A stretch of 64,000 bases of DNA, taken from the NCBI RefSeq assembly GCF_018304965.1, contig NZ_JAGQED010000004.1, forward strand, positions 124,001 through 188,000, read 5' to 3'. This DNA is from Collimonas antrihumi. GTDB lineage: Bacteria; Pseudomonadota; Gammaproteobacteria; Burkholderiales; Burkholderiaceae_D. Every line of letters begins with the position of its first letter. Position 1 is the first letter of the stretch. Below the pieces are notes generated by a model. It worked only from the letters and a program-made list of their open reading frames with translations. It had not been told where the DNA came from and made no database searches. The translations under genes were made by a program, and so were the position numbers. This document shows, piece by piece, positions 1 to 9,300 of the stretch.

Positions 1-34
1 TCGCATTTTCTCGGACAAGGGTAAGTGATTTCAT

Positions 35-595
35 ATGAAGCGTATTTTTGACCTATTTTTAAGTCTTCTGTTATTGTTGATTTTTGCTTTTCCACTTTTG
101 ATTGTTGCTTTTTTCGTTAAATTAACATCGACTGGCCCAATTTTATATTGGTCTGATAGGGTCGGTCGAAATAACACTATTTTTTTGATGCCCAAGTTTC
201 GCACAATGCTGGTCGAAACGCCTGCGGTGGCGACTCATTTGCTGGTCGACCCCGGCAAGTTTCTGACTCCAATTGGTTCCTTTTTGCGTAAATCGAGCCT
301 GGACGAGTTACCGCAACTGTGGAGCATCATTAAAGGGGATATGAGTTTTGTTGGCCCAAGGCCCGCACTGTACAATCAAGATGACTTGATAGCGTTGCGC
401 ACTACATACGGTATTGAGCAGTTACTGCCAGGCTTGACGGGATGGGCGCAGATCAATGGGCGGGATGAATTGCCTATTCCGGAAAAAGTAAAGTTGGATG
501 TTGAATATCTGCAGCGACAATCTTTTTTTCTTGATATGAAAATTATATTTCTCACCTTTTTGAAAGTTGTCCGAAGAGATGGAGTTACGCATTGA
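35..595 (+). CDS. Initiating sugar-1-phosphate transferase (undecaprenyl-phosphate glycosylphosphotransferase)
   Basis: This 186-residue protein has one N-terminal hydrophobic helix (about residues 6-30) followed by the bacterial sugar transferase domain. Family signatures are visible: a KFRTM motif near residue 54, an SFLRKSSLDELPQLW block and a DMSFVGPRPAL block, and GLTGWAQINGRDE further on. The length fits the short PglC/WbpL-type enzymes, which transfer a sugar phosphate from a UDP-sugar to undecaprenyl phosphate at the inner membrane and so start O-antigen or capsule repeat synthesis. The start codon is preceded by an AAGGG motif. The base composition is AT-richer than the genes downstream, as is usual for polysaccharide loci. 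The sugar substrate cannot be read from the sequence. The rest of the polysaccharide cluster probably lies to the left of the window. Confidence 0.93.
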   Translation: MKRIFDLFLSLLLLLIFAFPLLIVAFFVKLTSTGPILYWSDRVGRNNTIFLMPKFRTMLVETPAVATHLLVDPGKFLTPIGSFLRKSSLDELPQLWSIIKGDMSFVGPRPALYNQDDLIALRTTYGIEQLLPGLTGWAQINGRDELPIPEKVKLDVEYLQRQSFFLDMKIIFLTFLKVVRRDGVTH

Positions 596-671
596 TTGTC
601 GGCGAAGGTCCAAAATTTTATTCCGAAGGTCGTTAAATTTTCTTATGGTCGCTAATCGCTGAATTATCCAC

Positions 672-2606
672 ATGATTCCTTTTTTAAGTCTATCGCGTCT
701 TCATAAGCAAATAGTTGCAGCCTCTGCAGATATCATTCTGTTGCCATTAACGTTTTGTATGGCGATATGGTTACGTCACGACGGTCTTAATAGCTGGTTG
801 TTGCATCAATATGGTTTATTGATCGTGGCGCTGCCTTTGATATCGATCCCTATTTTTATCAAGTTAGGACTGTACAGGGCTGTCATTCGCTTTATCGATC
901 ATAAGATTGTTTACGTTGTAGTGTTTGGTGTAACGTTATCGGTGATTGCGTTAGGCGCTCTTGGGACTTTTACGCAAACTGCTGGATATTCACGTGCAGT
1001 TTTTGGAATTTACTGGATTAGTGCGATCCTATATGTGACCGCAAGCCGCTTCCTGGCGCGAGGATACCTGCTGCACGCCAGCGGAATAGAGGGGGCTGTG
1101 CGAGTTGCGATTTATGGTGCCGGTCAGGCCGGTACACAGTTGGCGAGCGCACTTCGCGCGGGACATGAATATTTACCCGTTGTTTTCATCGATGACAAGA
1201 AGGAATTGAACAAGGCTTCCATCGCCGGCATCAAAGTCTATTCGGCCGACGATTTATCTAACCTGATTGCACGCTACAATTTCAAAGAGATTTTGCTGGC
1301 AATGCCATCCTTGAGTAAGCTTCAGCAGAAACATATTCTCGATAAATTAGAGCCACTCAAAGTCAAAATCAAGGTAACGCCGCCCATCAAAAGCCTGATT
1401 AACGGTGAGTTACGCGTGCAGGATATTCGCGAAGTCGAAATCGAGGATTTGCTGGGACGCGATCCGGTGGAACCAAATCCGGAATTGATTTCAGCATGTA
1501 TTGTAGACAAATCAGTACTTGTAACTGGTGCAGGTGGCTCCATTGGATCAGAGCTTTGTCGTCAGATTATCCGGCAACGGCCTTCCCGGCTGATTTTGCT
1601 GGAAATGTCTGAATTCGGCTTGTACGCGATAGAGCAAGAACTAAGCGAATTGCAACGGCGTCTTGGTCTGAACATTGAATTACTGCCATTTCTAGGATCC
1701 GTACTGGAAACCGAAAAATGTACGCGTATCATGCGGACGTTTTCAGTTGAAACGGTATACCACGCTGCCGCTTACAAACACGTGCCTCTGGTTGAGCACA
1801 ATCCGATCGAAGGTATCCGGAATAATGTGTTCGGTACGCTGAGCGTAGCCAAAGCTGCCATGGCTGCCGGCGTCAAATCATTCGTATTGATTTCCACGGA
1901 CAAAGCAGTGCGGCCGACCAATGTAATGGGGTCAACCAAACGATTTGCCGAGTTGATTTTGCAAGCATTTTCACGAGCGCAAGTTAAAGGTGGGTCAACG
2001 ACGAGATTTTGCATGGTGCGCTTTGGTAACGTACTCGGCTCATCAGGTTCGGTTGTTCCTTTGTTTCGTAAGCAGATCATGGCCGGTGGACCGATTACCT
2101 TGACCCACCCCGAAATCACCCGATATTTCATGACCATTCCCGAAGCGGCGCAACTGGTGCTGCAAGCAGGAGCGATGGGGCAGGGCGGAGATGTGTTTGT
2201 CCTGGACATGGGTGATCCGATAAAGATCATCGATCTGGCGACACGGATGGTGCATCTAAGTGGGCTGGACGTATTATCGGATGCAACGCCAGACGGTACG
2301 ATAGAAATCAATCACGTAGGTTTACGTCCTGGTGAAAAATTATACGAAGAGTTGTTAATTGGCGAAAATGTCGAAGGCACAGAACATCCGCTGATCATGC
2401 GTGCGCAAGAAGTAGAGATACCGTGGGTGCTGTTGGAAGAGCTGTTGGGAAAATTGGAAGACGCGTGTTCCAGGTTTGCTTATGAGGAAGTGCGTGAATT
2501 ACTGCTGCGTACAGTCGCCGAGTATGCACCACAATGTGGAATTGAAGATTTTATATGGCGCGCCAAACGTCGCTTGTCTGAGGTTGGTGATACGACGCTG
2601 CATTAA
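672..2606 (+). CDS. Membrane-bound nucleoside-diphosphate-sugar 4,6-dehydratase (CapD/WbpM family)
   Basis: The protein has 644 residues, typical of the long WbpM/CapD class. Four hydrophobic helices fill about residues 15-125, then comes a first Rossmann-like domain (YGAGQAG near residue 155). The SDR dehydratase domain starts with the NAD-binding GAGGSIGSE motif near residue 285. The active-site block reads STDKAVRPTNVMGSTKR, with Met in place of the usual SDR Tyr ahead of xxxK, as known for WbpM-type enzymes. The expected reaction is conversion of UDP-GlcNAc to a 4-keto-6-deoxy sugar for O-antigen or capsule, at the cytoplasmic face of the membrane. It follows the sugar transferase on the same strand after 76 bases, which supports a shared polysaccharide role. 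Exact stereochemistry (5-inverting or retaining) is not determined. Confidence 0.93.
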   Translation: MIPFLSLSRLHKQIVAASADIILLPLTFCMAIWLRHDGLNSWLLHQYGLLIVALPLISIPIFIKLGLYRAVIRFIDHKIVYVVVFGVTLSVIALGALGTFTQTAGYSRAVFGIYWISAILYVTASRFLARGYLLHASGIEGAVRVAIYGAGQAGTQLASALRAGHEYLPVVFIDDKKELNKASIAGIKVYSADDLSNLIARYNFKEILLAMPSLSKLQQKHILDKLEPLKVKIKVTPPIKSLINGELRVQDIREVEIEDLLGRDPVEPNPELISACIVDKSVLVTGAGGSIGSELCRQIIRQRPSRLILLEMSEFGLYAIEQELSELQRRLGLNIELLPFLGSVLETEKCTRIMRTFSVETVYHAAAYKHVPLVEHNPIEGIRNNVFGTLSVAKAAMAAGVKSFVLISTDKAVRPTNVMGSTKRFAELILQAFSRAQVKGGSTTRFCMVRFGNVLGSSGSVVPLFRKQIMAGGPITLTHPEITRYFMTIPEAAQLVLQAGAMGQGGDVFVLDMGDPIKIIDLATRMVHLSGLDVLSDATPDGTIEINHVGLRPGEKLYEELLIGENVEGTEHPLIMRAQEVEIPWVLLEELLGKLEDACSRFAYEEVRELLLRTVAEYAPQCGIEDFIWRAKRRLSEVGDTTLH

Positions 2607-2651
2607 TTGACGTAACAATATTTTGATTGAATTTCATTTATCGGGGGTAGC

Positions 2652-2972
2652 ATGGATTTGTCAGGATTAACAGTAGCTGAATTACGCGCATTGCAGGATC
2701 AAGTCAAGCAAGCGTTGAAAGATCGCGAACATCAGGAGCAGGTCAAGGCGCGCGAACAGATTTTAGCTATTGCGCAAAGCGCTGGAATCTCTCTGCAGGA
2801 TTTACTAGGCGCCCAGTCGCGTGGCAAGAGCACTGCACCCAAGGCAAAGGTAGCGGTCCGTTATCGCCACCCATCGGATGCATTGTTGCAATGGACCGGC
2901 CGTGGTCGTCAGCCCAAATGGGTTCAGGACTGGGTCGCCTCCGGTAAGTCGCTAGACGCCATACGCGTATAA
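2652..2972 (+). CDS. H-NS family nucleoid-associated protein
   Basis: This 106-residue protein has an N-terminal coiled-coil oligomerisation half (residues 1-50, rich in Glu, Gln, Lys and Leu) and a C-terminal DNA-binding half. The latter carries the H-NS core TGRGRQPKW near residue 83. H-NS proteins bind curved AT-rich DNA and silence horizontally acquired genes. The start follows a strong GGGGG ribosome-binding site (CGGGGGTAGC, then ATG). It lies between the polysaccharide genes and the phosphomannomutase. AT-rich targets are available in the window, notably the toxin island at 34.7-38.3 kb, but regulation of that island by this protein is only an inference. Burkholderiales usually carry several H-NS paralogues, so this need not be the main one. 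Confidence 0.93.
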   Translation: MDLSGLTVAELRALQDQVKQALKDREHQEQVKAREQILAIAQSAGISLQDLLGAQSRGKSTAPKAKVAVRYRHPSDALLQWTGRGRQPKWVQDWVASGKSLDAIRV

Positions 2973-3005
2973 CAATCATCGTTGTTTCTGTTTTCCGCAA
3001 AATAG

Positions 3006-3074
3006 CGCCGGCCTGATGACCGGCGATTGAATCGAAGATGCGTGCTCGACACCAGGCACCCGTCTTTCGATTCA
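3006..3074. other. Hairpins between hns-like gene and phosphomannomutase
   Basis: Two inverted repeats lie in the 196-base gap. The first, CGCCGG-N8-CCGGCG (3006-3025), could end the H-NS transcript, but no U-tract follows. The second pairs TGAATCGAAGA (3028-3038) with TCTTTCGATTCA (3063-3074) with one bulge. Either could be a weak or Rho-assisted terminator, or a leader structure for the gene at 3169. No promoter is convincing by eye. Confidence 0.4.
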
Positions 3075-3168
3075 GTTAAACATTCCATCCTTGCCCGTCG
3101 TGGCATGCGAACCTGAATCCGCTGCAGTTTTCTTGCCACGGAACGCCGCATTCTCATTTGATAAAACC

Positions 3169-4557
3169 ATGCTCCCACTCTCCAAATCGATATTCAAGGC
3201 CTATGACATCCGCGGTGTCGTCGGCACCACGTTAGACGCCGGCATTGCTCGCCAAATCGGCCAGGCATTCGGCGTCGCCGCGCGCGCTAAAGGCGAACAA
3301 ACCGTGATTATCGGCCGCGACGGCCGTTTATCCGGACCCGAACTGACCGCTGCCCTGGCAACCGGTTTGCAGGACGCTGGCGTGGATGTGGTGGATCTCG
3401 GGATCGTCGTGACGCCTATGGTGTATTTCGCGACCCATATACTTGGAGCGCAATCCGGGATTATGGTCACAGGCAGCCACAATCCACCCGATTACAACGG
3501 CTTCAAGATGGTGCTGGCCGGCGAGGCGATATACGGCGACACCATCCAGCAGCTGTATCAGGCTATCGCGAATGGCAGCGTCAAGGCTACCGTGTCGGCG
3601 CCGGCCGGCAGCTATCGTCAGCATGACATCAAGGATGCCTATCTGCAGCGGATTGTAAACGATACCAAGCTGGCCCGGCCAATGAAGATCGTGGTCGATT
3701 GCGGTAACGGTGTGGCTGGCGCTTTTGCCGGCGAGTTGTATCGCGCACTAGGGTGCGAGGTGCAGGAACTGTTTTGTGAAGTGGACGGCACTTTCCCTAA
3801 CCACCATCCCGATCCGGCGCACCCGGAAAACCTGCAGGACGTGATTCGTGCCTTGCAAAACTCTGACGCCGAGCTGGGATTGGCATTCGACGGCGACGGC
3901 GATCGTCTCGGTGTCGTTACCAAGGATGGCCAGATCATCTATCCCGACCGGCAACTGATGCTGTTTGCCGCCGATGTGCTGACGCGTCATCCAGGCCGTG
4001 AGATCTTGTACGATGTCAAATGTACTCGCCACCTGGCGCCATGGATTACCAAGCATGGCGGTAAGCCTCTGATGTGGAAAACCGGTCACTCGCTGGTCAA
4101 GGCCAAGATGCGTGAAACCGGCGCGCCGCTGGGCGGTGAAATGAGCGGCCATGTTTTCTTCAAAGACCGCTGGTACGGCTTCGATGACGGACTGTACGCC
4201 GGCGTGCGTTTGCTGGAATTGCTGAGCCGTGAAAGCGATCCTTCAGCGGTATTGAATGCATTACCGCAATCCTCCAGCACACCAGAATTGCAATTGAAGC
4301 TGGAAGAAGGAGAGAATTTCGCCCTGATCGAGAAATTGCAGCGTGAGGCGAATTTTCCCGGATCTGACGAAACTATCAAGATTGACGGCTTGCGTGTTGA
4401 ATATGCAGATGGTTTCGGCCTGGCGCGTTCATCCAATACCACTCCGGTTGTCGTGATGCGTTTTGAGGCCGAATCGGAACAGGCACTGGCCCGGATCCAG
4501 TCTGAATTCAAGCGCGTGATTCTGGCTGCCAAGCCCGATGCGTCGCTGCCTTTCTAA
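3169..4557 (+). CDS. Phosphomannomutase/phosphoglucomutase (PMM/PGM, AlgC/ManB type)
   Basis: From ATG 3169 the product has 463 residues, the usual size for AlgC-type alpha-D-phosphohexomutases. An upstream TTG at 3091 is open but adds a non-family leader, so the ATG was preferred. All four family sites are visible: the phosphoserine loop TGSHNPPDYNG near residue 105, the metal loop DGDGDRLG near 245, the sugar-binding GEMSGH near 325, and the phosphate-binding RSSNTTP near the C-terminus. The enzyme interconverts mannose 6-phosphate and mannose 1-phosphate, or the glucose equivalents. It supplies GDP-mannose or UDP-glucose for LPS core and exopolysaccharide. It is followed after 24 bases by heptosyltransferase I on the same strand, consistent with an LPS role. 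Confidence 0.94.
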   Translation: MLPLSKSIFKAYDIRGVVGTTLDAGIARQIGQAFGVAARAKGEQTVIIGRDGRLSGPELTAALATGLQDAGVDVVDLGIVVTPMVYFATHILGAQSGIMVTGSHNPPDYNGFKMVLAGEAIYGDTIQQLYQAIANGSVKATVSAPAGSYRQHDIKDAYLQRIVNDTKLARPMKIVVDCGNGVAGAFAGELYRALGCEVQELFCEVDGTFPNHHPDPAHPENLQDVIRALQNSDAELGLAFDGDGDRLGVVTKDGQIIYPDRQLMLFAADVLTRHPGREILYDVKCTRHLAPWITKHGGKPLMWKTGHSLVKAKMRETGAPLGGEMSGHVFFKDRWYGFDDGLYAGVRLLELLSRESDPSAVLNALPQSSSTPELQLKLEEGENFALIEKLQREANFPGSDETIKIDGLRVEYADGFGLARSSNTTPVVVMRFEAESEQALARIQSEFKRVILAAKPDASLPF

Positions 4558-4581
4558 TCAACCTGTCGAAACGGCTGCGAT

Positions 4582-5556
4582 TTGAACATCCTGATCGTCC
4601 GCGTCTCCTCTTTGGGCGATGTGGTGCATAACATGCCGATGGTGTCGGATATCCGACACCATTATCCCGATGCGAATATCGACTGGGTCGTGGAAGAGGG
4701 CTACGTCGGCCTGGTGCGCATGAATCCAGATGTGCGCCGCATCATCCCGATTGCGCTGCGCCGCTGGCGTAAGAGTCTGTTGTCCGCGGCCACGCGGGCG
4801 GAAATTTCGAATTTCAGACAGCAGCTCAACCAGGATGCTTACGATATCGTGTTCGATACGCAAGGCTTGCTGAAAACCAGTGTAGTCATGCGAATGGCGC
4901 GGCTTGCTCCCGGTGGTCGACGGGTCGGATTGGCGAATGCGACTGAGGGCTCCGGTTATGAGCCGCTGTCGCGCATATTTCATACCAAGAGTGTCGAGGT
5001 GGGCTTGCATACGCACGCTGTATTGCGTGCCCGCGAAGTAGCGGCAAAGGCGCTCGGCTATAGCGTTGATGGTGTTGCAGATTTCAATCTGCATCCTCCT
5101 GCCATGACGCCCGCATGGCTGCCGGATGCGCCATATGCAGTTTTTTTCCATGGCACGGCGCGCGCTGCCAAGCAGTGGCCGAATGCTAGTTGGGTGCGGA
5201 TTGCGGCGTTGCTCGCTGAACGCGGCCTGCCGGTATTGCTGCCCTGGGGGAGCGATGCTGAGAAAAACACTGCAGAGCAGTTGGCGAGCCAAATGAGCAA
5301 TGCGCGGGTACTCCCCAAGTTGCCATTGATGGAAGCAGTAATGCTGGCCCAGCGTGCTGCATTGGTGATCGGTGTCGATACCGGCCTGACGCACATCGCC
5401 GCTGCATTCAACCGTCCGACCATCGAGCTGTATTGCGATTCGCCCCGCTGGAAAACCGAGGGCAACTGGTCATCGCAAATTATCAACCTGGGTGAACTTG
5501 GCGCGGCTCCTACCGTGGAGCAGGTCGCGCTAGCGGTGAGCACGTTGGCGCCATAA
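4582..5556 (+). CDS. waaC: LPS heptosyltransferase I
   Basis: The protein has 324 residues with a TTG start at 4582, whose product MNILIVRVSSLGDVVHNMP matches the typical WaaC N-terminus with the SSLGDV motif. It is a GT9 (GT-B fold) enzyme that adds the first L-glycero-D-manno-heptose to Kdo of lipid A on the cytoplasmic face of the inner membrane. The C-terminal nucleotide-binding region carries GVDTGLTHIAAAFNRPTIELY, split here by its Gly-Leu-Thr-His core. It is close behind the phosphohexomutase and probably cotranscribed. The stop codon TAA (5554-5556) coincides with the first three bases of a dispersed repeat element, so the present gene end may have been set by an insertion. Confidence 0.93.
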   Translation: MNILIVRVSSLGDVVHNMPMVSDIRHHYPDANIDWVVEEGYVGLVRMNPDVRRIIPIALRRWRKSLLSAATRAEISNFRQQLNQDAYDIVFDTQGLLKTSVVMRMARLAPGGRRVGLANATEGSGYEPLSRIFHTKSVEVGLHTHAVLRAREVAAKALGYSVDGVADFNLHPPAMTPAWLPDAPYAVFFHGTARAAKQWPNASWVRIAALLAERGLPVLLPWGSDAEKNTAEQLASQMSNARVLPKLPLMEAVMLAQRAALVIGVDTGLTHIAAAFNRPTIELYCDSPRWKTEGNWSSQIINLGELGAAPTVEQVALAVSTLAP

Positions 5557-5714
5557 GGCGACCTCTAAAAACTCCGTCATCCCCGCGAACGCGGAGATCC
5601 AGTTTACTGATTTAAAATAGATTCCCGCGTTCGCGGGAAGGACGGGGGCGCCGAGCTGGGGTCGCCGAGACGGGGTCGCCAATGACGTAACAGGATTACT
5701 CGAGCTGCCCATAA
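5554..5714 (+). repeat. Dispersed inverted-repeat element, copy A, with 14-bp tandem units
   Basis: The element begins TAAGGCGACCTCT at the waaC stop and ends GAGCTGCCCATAA, imperfect inverted termini. Inside lie two hairpin-forming blocks, CCCCGCGAACGCGG (5581-5594) and ATTCCCGCGTTCGCGGGAA (5621-5639), which also pair with each other. Two and a half 14-bp units of the type GGGGTCGCCGAGAC follow (5644-5657 with changes, 5658-5671, then partial from 5672). Copies C (25162), D (51138) and E (57885), and the hairpin part alone at 18.25 kb, belong to the same family. Confidence 0.85.
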
Positions 5715-5720
5715 GTCGAT

Positions 5721-5816
5721 TGGCGGAAGGCAGCAGGAGTCGAACCTACCCGGGAGTGACTGGCACCCCCCACCGGGTTTGAAGCCCGGCCGCATCACCG
5801 GATACGTGTGCCTTCC
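5721..5816 (-). tRNA. selC: tRNA-Sec (selenocysteine, anticodon TCA), CCA encoded
   Basis: Read on the minus strand, the 96-base gene starts GGAAGGCACACG and ends with the paired CTGCCTTCC, discriminator G and an encoded CCA. The anticodon stem-loop is CCGGG-CTTCAAA-CCCGG, giving TCA at 5780-5782, which reads UGA. The long extra arm (GGGGGGTGCC to TCACTCCC region) and the extended acceptor stem are typical of tRNA-Sec, and most of the sequence is recognisably close to E. coli selC. It lies 89 bases downstream of selB on the same strand. That gap holds 10-bp tandem repeats. selC genes are common phage integration sites, but no integrase is seen here. Confidence 0.96.
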
Positions 5817-5819
5817 TTG

Positions 5820-5878
5820 GTGCGTTATTGTGCGTTATCGTACGCTATCGTGCGCTACGTGCGCTATCGTGTGCCATC
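5820..5878. repeat. Six degenerate 10-bp tandem repeats next to selC
   Basis: Units on the plus strand are GTGCGTTATT, GTGCGTTATC, GTACGCTATC, GTGCGCTAC (9 bases), GTGCGCTATC and GTGTGCCATC, ending at 5878. They fill most of the selB-selC gap and, for minus-strand transcription, lie immediately upstream of the tRNA-Sec 5' end. The period is close to one helical turn. Function is unknown: it could be an upstream activating or bending region for selC, or simple slippage-derived DNA. Confidence 0.85.
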
Positions 5879-5905
5879 TTATCCTGATTCGCGATTCCCG
5901 CGCCA

Positions 5906-7846
5906 TCAGAACCAGTTCAGGTCGCCGCCGCGCAATACGTGCGCATCACGCACGCGACGGGTATAACCTATGCGATCAAAAAATTCCAGAATCTGGATGG
6001 CGCGCTTGCGGCCCAGTCCTGTGGCATCGCGCCAGCGTGCGGCGTTTACACCTGCCGCAGCTGCGGAGCCATGCTCTGGCCTTTGTTCGGCCGCCAGGCT
6101 CGCCAGCAGCACCGCTAATTCACGCATGCGGCCATGGTGATAAAACAGGTCGCGCTCGATTTGATATACCAGCCCTTGCCGCAGTAATTTACGCAGCAGC
6201 TGCCGTACCGGTTCCTCTGGAATCTTGTGCGCTTGCGCCAGTTCGCGCACCCAGGGAGGATCGAATCCAGCTGCGGCCAGCGTTGACAACAGCTGTTGCG
6301 CCAGCGCCTGTTCATCTTCTGACAGTGTTACCGTATGTTGCGGCAGATGCAGCCACGGTCCGCTGCGCAGAATCGTCGCATCGCCAGTGAGGGAATCTAC
6401 GACTGCCAACCACAGCGCGTTGTCCAGTGCCGGCAACGTCATCCGTCGCAGACGTGCGGCATCCACGCCCTGTTCGTCAGGAAAGCGTGCATGAAACTCC
6501 GTAAGTGCGGCAACTGCCAGCGTTCTTAGAGACTGCCACTGGGCCGGCAGCATGATAAAAGTATCTTGCGCGTGCGAACCGGTCGCAATGGATTGTGCAT
6601 CTGCCGGCAATTGCAATGCGGCGGATGGCAATCCACTAAGCTGCATCAGCATGGAGAGGCGCAAGCCGCCAGGCGCAACGGCTTGCAGTAGCGCGCTGAT
6701 GCCGGCGCCATTCAGCATGTGTTCGATCGCACCCAGCCACGCGTGGCGTTCCGGTGTGCGACGCTTGCGTGCAGGAGCTAGCGGGTCCAGTACGTGACCG
6801 CCGCCGATGGTCATGCTTGCCTGCGCATTGCGGACGATAAGCCGGTCACCTGGAATCGTGCAGACAGGTGATTCAAATTGCAGCTGCACTCTGCTGCGAC
6901 AGCCGGGGGACAGCGTGTTTCCTTCCAGGAGCGTGACACGGGCAACTTGATGCAAGGTGCCCACGTGTACATGCAGGGGCGAGCGGTTGCGTAACAATAC
7001 TCCCGCATTGGCTGATAGTTGAAGTTCCACATCAATCCGTGTCGACGGTGTCATCGCGCGTGGATCGGCCAGCCAGTCGCCGCGCTTGATGGCATCCTTG
7101 TCGATGCCGGTCAGGTTGAGTGCGCAACGCTGTCCGGCGTGGCCACCGGGGGCAGAGCGATTTTGCACATGCAGGCTGCGTACCCGCGCCATGTCGCCGG
7201 CTGGCATCAACGCGACGTGATCGCCAACGTGGACCTGGCCGGAGAAAATGGTTCCGGTCGCCACTGTGCCGTGCCCCGCAAGGGTGAACACGCGGTCAAT
7301 CGCCAGCCTGAATAGCCCGTCGTCGCGACGCGGCTGCATGCGCTGTGCGACCTCGTGTAAATGCTGCTGTAGGGCGGCGGTTCCAACATCTTCCAAGTCA
7401 TGTGCCGCGACTGGAAAGATCGGCACGTCTGCCAGCATGGTGCTTGCCAACAGCTGTTGAATTTCGCGGGTGACCTCGGCAATACGTGCTTGATCGACGC
7501 GGTCGATTTTGGTCAGTGCCACGGCGCCGCTATTGACTCCCAGCCATTGCAGGATTTCCAGATGCTCGCGTGTTTGCGGCATGACGCCATCATCGGCAGC
7601 AATCACCAGCAACGCAAAGTCGATGCCGGAAGCGCCCGCCACCATCGTATGCACCAGGTGCTCATGTCCCGGCACGTCGATAAATCCCAATACTTCGCCG
7701 TTCGGCAGCGGGGTGTAGGCATAGCCAAGCTCAATCGAAATGCCTCGGACCTGCTCTTCCTTTAGACGATCGGTATTGACGCCTGTCAGCGCCTTGATGA
7801 GTGTGGTCTTGCCGTGATCGATATGCCCGGCGGTGCCGACGATCAT
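5906..7846 (-). CDS. selB: Selenocysteine-specific elongation factor SelB
   Basis: This is a 646-residue translational GTPase. The G1 loop [10 protein letters not shown] is at residues 7-16, G3 is DVPGHE near residue 58, and the G4-like LTKIDR follows near 112. EF-Tu-like domains 2 and 3 follow, and the C-terminal half is made of winged-helix modules, the part that binds the SECIS hairpin in mRNA. SelB delivers Sec-tRNA-Sec to UGA codons in the ribosome. Its ATG overlaps the selA stop as ATGA (7843-7846), so selA and selB are translationally coupled. The substrate mRNA (fdnG) and the tRNA (selC) are in the same cluster. Confidence 0.96.
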   Translation of the reverse strand: MIVGTAGHIDHGKTTLIKALTGVNTDRLKEEQVRGISIELGYAYTPLPNGEVLGFIDVPGHEHLVHTMVAGASGIDFALLVIAADDGVMPQTREHLEILQWLGVNSGAVALTKIDRVDQARIAEVTREIQQLLASTMLADVPIFPVAAHDLEDVGTAALQQHLHEVAQRMQPRRDDGLFRLAIDRVFTLAGHGTVATGTIFSGQVHVGDHVALMPAGDMARVRSLHVQNRSAPGGHAGQRCALNLTGIDKDAIKRGDWLADPRAMTPSTRIDVELQLSANAGVLLRNRSPLHVHVGTLHQVARVTLLEGNTLSPGCRSRVQLQFESPVCTIPGDRLIVRNAQASMTIGGGHVLDPLAPARKRRTPERHAWLGAIEHMLNGAGISALLQAVAPGGLRLSMLMQLSGLPSAALQLPADAQSIATGSHAQDTFIMLPAQWQSLRTLAVAALTEFHARFPDEQGVDAARLRRMTLPALDNALWLAVVDSLTGDATILRSGPWLHLPQHTVTLSEDEQALAQQLLSTLAAAGFDPPWVRELAQAHKIPEEPVRQLLRKLLRQGLVYQIERDLFYHHGRMRELAVLLASLAAEQRPEHGSAAAAGVNAARWRDATGLGRKRAIQILEFFDRIGYTRRVRDAHVLRGGDLNWF

Positions 7847-9300
7847 AGGGACAGATCCTGCAACTGAGTGCGGAACAAGGTTTCATCGCGTTCTTCCAGG
7901 CAGCGGCAATCCAGCCACAGCGCGTCGCTGGCGATTCGTCCGATGACTGGGCGTGGCAACTGGCGAAGTGCTTTTTCCAGTCTATCTAGCGCGCGGCCAT
8001 GGCGCTTGCCGCCATTGGCGACGTTCCCGGCGCGCACCACCAGGCCGTAACTCGGCAGCTGGTCAACTGGCAATGCGCCGCTGCCAATCTGGCTGAACAT
8101 TGCCTCTGCGGTGACGGTATAGCGGGTTCCCAGCGCGGTCTGCAATACGCCCAGCAGGCGTTCGGCCTGGGCATGTATCTGCAGCTGGTTACGGGTGAGC
8201 AGGCGCAAGGTTGTGAGGCGTTCCGCCAGAAATTCCGGCGCCAGATAAAGTCTTAACACCGGCTCCAGCGCGGCCAAGGTGAGTTTGCCGACGCGCAGTG
8301 CGCGCTTCAGCGGATTTTTCTTGATGCGCTGTATCAGGTCCGCACGGCCGACGATAAGTCCCGCCTGCGGCCCGCCCAGCAGCTTGTCGCCGCTGAACGT
8401 CACCAGATCAGCGCCTTGCCGTATGGTCTCCCGTACCGTGGTCTCCCCGGGCAAGCCCCACTGCGTCAGGTCGACCAGCGTGCCGCTGCCAAGATCAACC
8501 GTAACAGGCAGTCCCTGTGGCCGCGCCAGCTCTGCCAGCGTGGAGACGTCGACGCTACGCGTGAAGCCGCTGATGGCGTAATTACTGCAATGAACCTTCA
8601 TCAGCATCGCGCTGCGCGGCGTGATGGCGTTGGCGTAATCCGACGGATGGGTACGGTTGGTGGTGCCGATTTCCACCAGTTTTGCTCCGGCGCGCTGCAT
8701 GATGTCGGGGATGCGGAATGCGCCGCCGATTTCAACCAGTTCGCCGCGCGAGACGATGACTTCTTTCCGCTGCGCCAGTGAATTAAGCATCAGCAGCACG
8801 GCGGCGGCGTTGTTGTTGACAACGGTAGCTGCCTCGGCGCCGGTGAGTTCGCACAATACGTCTTCAACTAGGCTGTCACGGTCGCCGCGGCCGCCGGTTT
8901 CGAGATCGAATTCAAGATTGCCGGGAGATGTCAGCGCACTGATGACCGCTTGCACCGCTTCATCCGGCAGCAGTGCGCGGCCAAGATTGGTATGCAGAAC
9001 GGTGCCGGTAAGATTGAACAATGCGCGCAGGTGCAGTCGGCTGGCGGCCGCAAGCTGCTTTCCGAGAATATCTATTAGCTGCGAATCATCCACATCTGCC
9101 TGCACCAGTTTGCCGGCAAGAGCATCGACCCTCAGCTTATCCAGATGTTTTCGCACCGCTGCGGTTAGCTGAGTGCGTCCGTATTGCGCCAGCAACGGCT
9201 GGGTTTCCGTCAGATTCAGAACACGGTCGACGGCGGGAATGTCACTGGCAGAGGCGATCGGGGTAGTGGTTGCCTCAGCTTGCGTGATTGCACCAGCCAT
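7843..9300 (-). CDS. selA: L-seryl-tRNA(Sec) selenium transferase
   Basis: SelA, 485 residues (E. coli 463), converts Ser-tRNA-Sec to Sec-tRNA-Sec with selenophosphate. It is a PLP-dependent enzyme of fold type I. The PLP lysine motif [18 protein letters not shown] is present near residue 300, and the N-terminal region has the family block [14 protein letters not shown]. About 20 extra N-terminal residues are low-complexity (Ala/Thr-rich), so a slightly later start is possible. However, the ATG at 9300 directly abuts the fdhE stop codon (9301-9303), typical of a tightly packed operon. selD, which makes selenophosphate, is not in the window and must lie elsewhere. Confidence 0.95.
   Translation of the reverse strand: MAGAITQAEATTTPIASASDIPAVDRVLNLTETQPLLAQYGRTQLTAAVRKHLDKLRVDALAGKLVQADVDDSQLIDILGKQLAAASRLHLRALFNLTGTVLHTNLGRALLPDEAVQAVISALTSPGNLEFDLETGGRGDRDSLVEDVLCELTGAEAATVVNNNAAAVLLMLNSLAQRKEVIVSRGELVEIGGAFRIPDIMQRAGAKLVEIGTTNRTHPSDYANAITPRSAMLMKVHCSNYAISGFTRSVDVSTLAELARPQGLPVTVDLGSGTLVDLTQWGLPGETTVRETIRQGADLVTFSGDKLLGGPQAGLIVGRADLIQRIKKNPLKRALRVGKLTLAALEPVLRLYLAPEFLAERLTTLRLLTRNQLQIHAQAERLLGVLQTALGTRYTVTAEAMFSQIGSGALPVDQLPSYGLVVRAGNVANGGKRHGRALDRLEKALRQLPRPVIGRIASDALWLDCRCLEERDETLFRTQLQDLSL

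Noticed and set aside
5721-5816. Genomic island attachment site at selC
   Set aside because: selC is a common integration target, but no integrase or duplicated tRNA end is found beside it.
5779-6390. Plus-strand frame of about 200 codons over selB and selC
   Set aside because: It runs antisense to the tRNA-Sec gene and to selB. Composition is that of a shadow frame.
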